Of a stretch of DNA of 11,161 nt, positions 8,008 through 11,161 are shown piece after piece. A program made the translations under genes and the position numbers. Source of the stretch: Acidimicrobiaceae bacterium (GTDB lineage Bacteria > Actinomycetota > Acidimicrobiia > Acidimicrobiales > RAAP-2); contig PLSY01000005.1 of assembly GCA_003164275.1 (NCBI GenBank), forward strand, positions 1 through 11,161, in the 5' to 3' direction. Positions within the stretch are counted from its first letter, which is position 1. Each line of letters begins with the position of its first letter. The notes beneath the pieces were generated by a model. It was not told where the DNA came from. It searched no databases and saw only the letters and a program-made list of their open reading frames with translations.

Positions 8008-8144
8008 GTCTTCCGCCGATCCGATCTCGCCATCGGGTCAGCGTACCGTTCGGAATGGCTCATCACGGCATGGCCAGGGAGGAGCTACGTCACCTATTCG
8101 GCCCACTGGTGTGTTGAGGTTCGTAATGATCGATCAGTGGCCGA

Positions 8145-8729
8145 CTAGCTTTGGTCGCCTTCGCTGCTGATCCCTAGATCCCGGACACGCTCTTCTCTCA
8201 ACTCTTCCCTGAGCGAGTCTGAACTCGAATGCGGCTCCCGACCCTCAGAGGCTCTCGGTTCTACCGGAATCCTCACCTCGTCTAGGACAATCTCTAGGTT
8301 CACCGGCACATCGGAAAGCCCAACGAGAGCAAGAAGGCAGTATTCAACTTCTGCCAAGAAGATCAGTTTGCTGTCGGAGTACCAAGGACGAGGATCTGAG
8401 TAGTAGATCCCCGATGCCGAACCCATGAGGTCTTCGATCTCCTCTGCCATTCTGTGAGCAGAGCAGTGGTGCGGTTGGCGCACCCGGTTGAGTTTCTCTT
8501 CGAGGAGACGGACATCAGAGTCCCGTGATTGGCCTGCCAGGCGATGCTTCTTGACCGTGCGGAGGATAAGCGCCTCCATCCAGTAGCCCACCCATGGCCA
8601 TGATCGAATCTGTTCAAGCAGAACCAGTCGTTGCGGTGGATCGAGAAGAGCAAGCTTCACAGCTTCATTCAGGAGCTTCTTCTCTGCCATCGATAGTGGT
8701 CGACGTGTCGGATTCTCCCCTATGGGCAT
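8145..8729 (-). CDS. Hypothetical soluble protein, 194 aa, family not recognised
   Basis: I do not recognise this protein. It has no signal peptide or membrane helix. The N-terminal two thirds appear helical (AEKKLLNEAVKLALL at 15-29, LLEEKLNRVR at 75-84, MAEEIEDLM at 94-102). A more hydrophobic segment follows at about 121-151 (KLIFLAEVEYCLLALVGLSD, 121-140), then a charged tail rich in Ser, Glu and Arg, probably disordered. There is no Shine-Dalgarno before the ATG at 8729, but TACATT sits exactly 6 nt upstream, as expected for a leaderless mRNA; the alternative ATG at 8690 has neither. It is divergent from the 169-aa gene with 61 bp between the start codons. The two may be co-regulated partners, but this is only inferred from the arrangement. 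Confidence 0.6.
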   Translation of the reverse strand: MPIGENPTRRPLSMAEKKLLNEAVKLALLDPPQRLVLLEQIRSWPWVGYWMEALILRTVKKHRLAGQSRDSDVRLLEEKLNRVRQPHHCSAHRMAEEIEDLMGSASGIYYSDPRPWYSDSKLIFLAEVEYCLLALVGLSDVPVNLEIVLDEVRIPVEPRASEGREPHSSSDSLREELREERVRDLGISSEGDQS

Positions 8730-8735
8730 CTACCC

Positions 8736-8741
8736 AATGTA
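8736..8741 (-). promoter_or_regulatory. Leaderless-type -10 box for the 194-aa gene
   Basis: Read on the minus strand, TACATT ends 6 nt before the ATG at 8729, so transcription would begin at or next to the start codon. It fits the TAnnnT -10 consensus. The -35 region is not recognisable. Confidence 0.4.
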
Positions 8742-8778
8742 GGCCCCTGCTTGTCCGAGGCTGAGCTTTCCAGGCTTC

Positions 8779-8784
8779 TACACT
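8779..8784 (+). promoter_or_regulatory. Leaderless-type -10 box for the 169-aa gene
   Basis: TACACT ends 6 nt before the ATG at 8791, with no Shine-Dalgarno in between, which is the layout of a leaderless promoter. It mirrors the divergent box at 8736-8741. No good -35 match is present; a TTGTCC at 8751-8756 is 22 nt away, too far. Confidence 0.45.
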
Positions 8785-8790
8785 CGTGCC

Positions 8791-9300
8791 ATGAACGAAC
8801 TCTTCGATCAGATCTTGAGCGCTGCAACTAGCGGTGCCTACTATCTCGCTCTCTTCGGGGCTTTGACAGTTCCAGACATCTGCTCAGGACTAGAGGCCGA
8901 AGACGGATTCACCTCCGGTTTGCAGTACCAGGCTTGGTTCAGCAAGTGGGTGACGCCGAGGTACTTGGTCGGTGGACGAGTGACTCTGACTGGACAGGAC
9001 GCCTACCAGTTCCGCTGCTCCATGCTTCATCAAGGGACTACGCAGCATCCAACGAGTAGATACAGACGCATCCTCTTCGTTCCACGCAGCAACCATGGGA
9101 ATGTCTTTCACAACAACGTGCTCGACGATGCGCTCAACCTCGACATCCCAATCTTCTGCAAGGACATCGTCGATGGTGCTCGAATGTGGCAGCAGGAAGT
9201 CATGGACTCCGAGACCTACCAGCGGAACTTCGACCGATTCGTTCGAATCCATCCAATGGGAATCGGACCGTACATGGTCGGCACCCCTGTGGTGTCGTAG
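8791..9300 (+). CDS. Uncharacterised conserved protein with HEPN-like R-x4-H motif
   Basis: This 169-aa soluble protein resembles, from memory, an uncharacterised bacterial family. Its recognisable traits are ALTVPDICSGLE (residues 24-35), an AWF..WV stretch (48-53), RCSMLHQGTTQHP (75-87) and HNNVLDDALNLDIPIFCKDI (107-126). The R75-C-S-M-L-H80 segment has the R-x4-H spacing of HEPN RNase active sites, and the helical N-terminal half would fit such a fold, but the usual polar residue after Arg is Cys here. HEPN proteins act as RNA-cutting toxins or defence effectors; whether this one does is inference. The start is the ATG at 8791, supported by the leaderless -10 box. It is divergent from the 194-aa gene and convergent with the recombinase gene. 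Confidence 0.7.
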   Translation: MNELFDQILSAATSGAYYLALFGALTVPDICSGLEAEDGFTSGLQYQAWFSKWVTPRYLVGGRVTLTGQDAYQFRCSMLHQGTTQHPTSRYRRILFVPRSNHGNVFHNNVLDDALNLDIPIFCKDIVDGARMWQQEVMDSETYQRNFDRFVRIHPMGIGPYMVGTPVVS

Positions 9301-9368
9301 GCCTCTACGCCGAACGCTCGCCGGTGTGCTGGCGTGGGCCGCCCCGTGTCACCGGGACTCAAGTCCTG

Positions 9369-9953
9369 CTATGCAGCCGACCTTGAAGACTCGCCCCCCG
9401 TGATCGTCAAGTATCTGTACAAAGTCTGACGGCTGACTCCTGCCAGACGGGCGATCTCGGTGACGGACAAGTCGCCCTTGTCGTACTGCTCCTGGGCCTT
9501 CCTAACCGCTGCGGGGCTGAACTCACGCTTCCGACCACCCTTGCGGCCACGAGCACGGCTAGCAGCCAGGCCGGAGTTGGTGCGCTCGATGAGTAGGTCT
9601 CGCTCCATCTCCGCCACGGCGCTGACGATCGAGTACACGAGCTTCCCGGCTGGGGTCCCGGTATCGATGCCGAGATTCAGGATCTTGAGACTGACCTTCC
9701 GCTCGGACAGATCATCAGCCAGTGCGGATAGTTGCGATGTGGACCGGCCAAGCCGAGATAGCTCGGTGACCATGAGAGTGTCTCCCTGCCGCAAGGAACG
9801 CAGGAGTTCGTCCCACTGAGGTCGAGGGGCACCCTTCTTGCCCGACCCGACTTCGGCGTAGATCATCTCGGCTCCCGCTGCGCTCAGTTCGTCCGTCTGC
9901 CGGTCGAGAGACTGGTCGTTAGTCGACACTCGTGCGTACCCCAGGATCGCCAT
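9369..9953 (-). CDS. Small serine recombinase (resolvase/invertase family)
   Basis: This 194-aa site-specific recombinase cuts and rejoins DNA through a serine-DNA intermediate. The catalytic domain (1-~130) starts with MAILGYARVST, giving R8 and nucleophile S10, and has LSRLGRS (65-71) with R67 and R70 matching the paired active-site arginines of gamma-delta resolvase. EMERDLLIERTNSGLA (115-130) matches the long E-helix leading to the DNA-binding part. The C-terminus carries a Hin-type helix-turn-helix (SVTEIARLAGVSRQTLYRYL, 163-182). The length is typical of the family, and the gene looks intact. TACACT 7 nt before the ATG suggests leaderless transcription. The 230-nt region upstream contains an inverted repeat that might be its target. 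No transposase accompanies it, so whether it resolves, inverts or integrates is unknown. Confidence 0.93.
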   Translation of the reverse strand: MAILGYARVSTNDQSLDRQTDELSAAGAEMIYAEVGSGKKGAPRPQWDELLRSLRQGDTLMVTELSRLGRSTSQLSALADDLSERKVSLKILNLGIDTGTPAGKLVYSIVSAVAEMERDLLIERTNSGLAASRARGRKGGRKREFSPAAVRKAQEQYDKGDLSVTEIARLAGVSRQTLYRYLTITGGESSRSAA

Positions 9954-9960
9954 GCGGCTC

Positions 9961-9966
9961 AGTGTA
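9961..9966 (-). promoter_or_regulatory. Leaderless-type -10 box for the recombinase gene
   Basis: Minus-strand TACACT ends 7 nt before the ATG at 9953. A purine-rich AAGGAG (9977-9982 on this strand) is 23 nt from the ATG, too far to act as a Shine-Dalgarno. The -35 is weak. Confidence 0.4.
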
Positions 9967-10057
9967 ACACAAGTCTCTCCTTTACGTGACAGAGATTCTT
10001 GGACGGAAAGATGACACCGCAGTCACGCCTGGCATGGCCTGCACCGAGGCCTGTCAC

Positions 10058-10083
10058 GCAGACGGTCGTTTGTGAACGTCTGC
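10058..10083. repeat. Inverted repeat upstream of the recombinase, possible operator or recombination subsite
   Basis: GCAGACG (10058-10064) and CGTCTGC (10077-10083) form a perfect 7-bp inverted repeat, extended inward by TC/GA after one mismatch. No T-tract follows on either strand, so it is not an obvious terminator. It overlaps by two bases the second of two direct GTCACGC copies (10022-10028 and 10053-10059). The position, about 100 bp upstream of the serine recombinase gene, would suit a recombinase binding site or operator, but this is not proven. Confidence 0.35.
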
Positions 10084-10126
10084 CAACGATGCTCCACCGG
10101 CCTCGACGTTTCGTCCTATGGCTCGG

Positions 10127-10154
10127 CGCCCCACGCCGCCCCACGCCGCCCCAC
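10127..10154. repeat. Short tandem repeat, 10-bp unit CCACGCCGCC, 2.8 copies
   Basis: The sequence repeats exactly with a 10-base period from 10127 to 10154. The right end runs into one arm of the terminator hairpin at 10145-10170, so the copies may have arisen by slippage next to the hairpin. Confidence 0.7.
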
Positions 10155-10170
10155 CCGAAGGTGAAGCGGC
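10145..10170 (-). terminator. UUCG-tetraloop hairpin ending the DUF732-like gene
   Basis: In the minus-strand transcript, GCCGCUUCACC and GGUGGGGCGGC form an 11-bp stem with two G-U wobbles around a UUCG loop closed by C-G, an exceptionally stable tetraloop. It begins 13 nt after the stop at 10184. The two wobbles become C-A mismatches on the other strand, so the hairpin is directional and fits termination of this gene. No U-tract follows, as is often reported for actinobacterial terminators; 3'-end protection is the alternative role. Confidence 0.65.
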
Positions 10171-10183
10171 CCTTGTAAGTCGG

Positions 10184-11134
10184 TCAGGCACCGACAGCGG
10201 TCAGGAAAGCAGCCGCCGCCGTTGCGGCATTGGCAAAATCGGCATTGCCCTGCTCGATCTCTCCATTTGCGTCATTGTCATTCACTCCCGCCACCATCGA
10301 CTGGCCACCAGTCTCGTAATCCGTCAAGCATGTGCTTAGGTCGGCGTTCGCAGACGCAGGCGCACCGGGGACCGGACCCAGGTTTTGAACCGCTTGCACA
10401 CTGGTGGTCAACCCTTGGGCATCGTCAGTGACTTGAGCGACATTGCCCAACTCGACATCTGAGGTCACTGTATATACATCTATCTTCACCGTGGAAAGTC
10501 CATTGAACCATGGTGCTGATATGTTGCCCAGGTTGGAAGCCGATGTCGGTGGTGACACGGTCGGAGTAGTCGTTGCTGGCGACAGTGGGGTTGTGGTGGT
10601 AGTAGGAACGGACTGAATCCACGCCTGGGTCTTCGAAAGAAACTGCGGACACAGATCCGTGATGGAATCTGTGAACACGACAGCCACATCGGCCTGAGCC
10701 TCAGTCTGCGAGAAACTCGGGTTTCCCTTTGCTTCACCAGCCAGCCCGTCGTCCCAGACGGTCTCCGGAGAGTCTCCGTTCGTCAGTGCAGTGCAGGTTC
10801 CCTCTCCCAAAGTAACAATGTTGCTTGACGAGACCTTCGCCCAATCACCAGTGGTGTCATTGGCCTGCACGTCAGCGAGGAACTTCTGTTGAGGGGTGGA
10901 CGCCGGAGCGGTCGTGCTCGGCGTGTTGCTGTTGTTGCTAGCCGAGGACGGCGAGGCCGTTGAGCTTGACCCACCGAATGCCGCCACCGACAATCCCAAC
11001 ATCGTGAACACTGCGACAGCGAGGATAACAATGACCGGGACTCCCTTGACCTTCTTGGCTAGGAGGCCCCTGCGCTCATTGAGGGAGGGCGCAGACAAGT
11101 CCAGTGGATGTTCCGGTAGTTCACTGCCGCACAC
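10184..11134 (-). CDS. DUF732-like membrane-anchored or secreted protein, 5' end uncertain
   Basis: From the GTG at 11134 this is 316 aa. The frame has no stop up to the window edge and no ribosome site precedes the GTG, so the true start may lie outside. A ~30-residue cytoplasmic segment precedes one hydrophobic helix (about 31-53), acting as signal anchor or uncleaved signal. Next come a Ser/Thr/Asn-rich linker (55-81), a DUF732-like domain (about 83-168) starting QQKFLADVQ with C114 and C162 placed like that family's conserved cysteines, a Thr/Pro linker (176-198), and a second unrecognised, probably helical domain (about 205-316). DUF732 is a small extracytoplasmic domain of unknown role, common in actinobacteria. 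The DUF732 match is weak, since the helical segment is longer than usual. The gene ends just before a UUCG hairpin. Confidence 0.7.
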   Translation of the reverse strand: MCGSELPEHPLDLSAPSLNERRGLLAKKVKGVPVIVILAVAVFTMLGLSVAAFGGSSSTASPSSASNNSNTPSTTAPASTPQQKFLADVQANDTTGDWAKVSSSNIVTLGEGTCTALTNGDSPETVWDDGLAGEAKGNPSFSQTEAQADVAVVFTDSITDLCPQFLSKTQAWIQSVPTTTTTPLSPATTTPTVSPPTSASNLGNISAPWFNGLSTVKIDVYTVTSDVELGNVAQVTDDAQGLTTSVQAVQNLGPVPGAPASANADLSTCLTDYETGGQSMVAGVNDNDANGEIEQGNADFANAATAAAAFLTAVGA

Positions 11135-11161
11135 TGAACTTGCGATTAAACCCTTGATCCA

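Noticed and set aside
8127..8136. Perfect palindrome TGATCGATCA
   Set aside because: A lone 10-bp palindrome in a 137-nt gap, with no second copy or promoter beside it; likely chance.
7694..8170. 158-codon plus-strand frame overlapping the 72-aa gene
   Set aside because: Its start lies within the better-supported 72-aa frame, the sequence is low-complexity His/Arg/Gly-rich at first, and the later part is antisense to the more protein-like 59-aa ORF.
9240..9258. GTTCGAATCC resembling a tRNA T-loop
   Set aside because: It lies inside the 169-aa coding sequence, the T stem does not pair properly, and no acceptor or anticodon arm surrounds it.
9354..9367. GGGAC-TCAA-GTCCT hairpin between the convergent 169-aa and recombinase genes
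   Set aside because: Only five pairs including one wobble and no T-tract; too weak to call a terminator.

Overview
The window is GC-rich (about 65% in the two hsdR lines I counted by hand) and looks like an accessory segment of an actinobacterial genome. Several features point that way: three genes have a TAnnnT -10 hexamer 6-7 nt before an ATG with no ribosome-binding site, as in leaderless actinobacterial transcripts; one hairpin terminator has no U-tract; GTG starts are used; and there is a DUF732-like protein with Thr/Ser-rich linkers, a type typical of actinobacteria. I cannot name the genus from sequence alone.

The core (1539-7587) is a complete Type I restriction-modification operon in the order hsdM-hsdS-hsdR, with 4-nt ATGA and GTGA overlaps at the two junctions. 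HsdM (N6-adenine methyltransferase) and HsdS (two target-recognition domains) form the modification enzyme. HsdR (PD-(D/E)xK nuclease plus DEAH translocase with an EcoEI-type C-terminus) completes the restriction enzyme. The second recognition domain of HsdS is strikingly AT-rich (44% G+C, against about 59% for the first), which suggests a domain swap.

Left flank (1-1538): a small hypothetical two-helix membrane protein, convergent with a membrane-anchored NERD-domain protein. The latter is divergent from hsdM. The 357-nt gap before hsdM holds a 48-codon ORF that resembles the N-terminus of MmeI-like (Type IIL/IIG) methyltransferase-nucleases and may be a relic of an older R-M gene.

Right flank (7588-11161): a 72-aa single-helix membrane protein; an overlapping convergent 59-aa membrane peptide on the minus strand; and a divergent pair of soluble proteins. 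One of the pair is an unrecognised 194-aa protein. The other is a 169-aa member of an uncharacterised family with an R-x4-H motif reminiscent of HEPN domains. Their leaderless-type promoters are mirror images within 61 bp. Next come a small serine recombinase (minus strand), an intergenic region with an inverted repeat and a 10-bp tandem repeat, and a secreted or membrane-anchored DUF732-like protein (minus strand) ending in a UUCG-loop terminator. Its 5' end may lie beyond the window.

The recombinase, the mosaic hsdS, the possible methyltransferase relic and several orphan small genes together suggest a defence-type or integrative island with turnover of R-M genes. That is an inference. No CRISPR array, rRNA or tRNA was seen.
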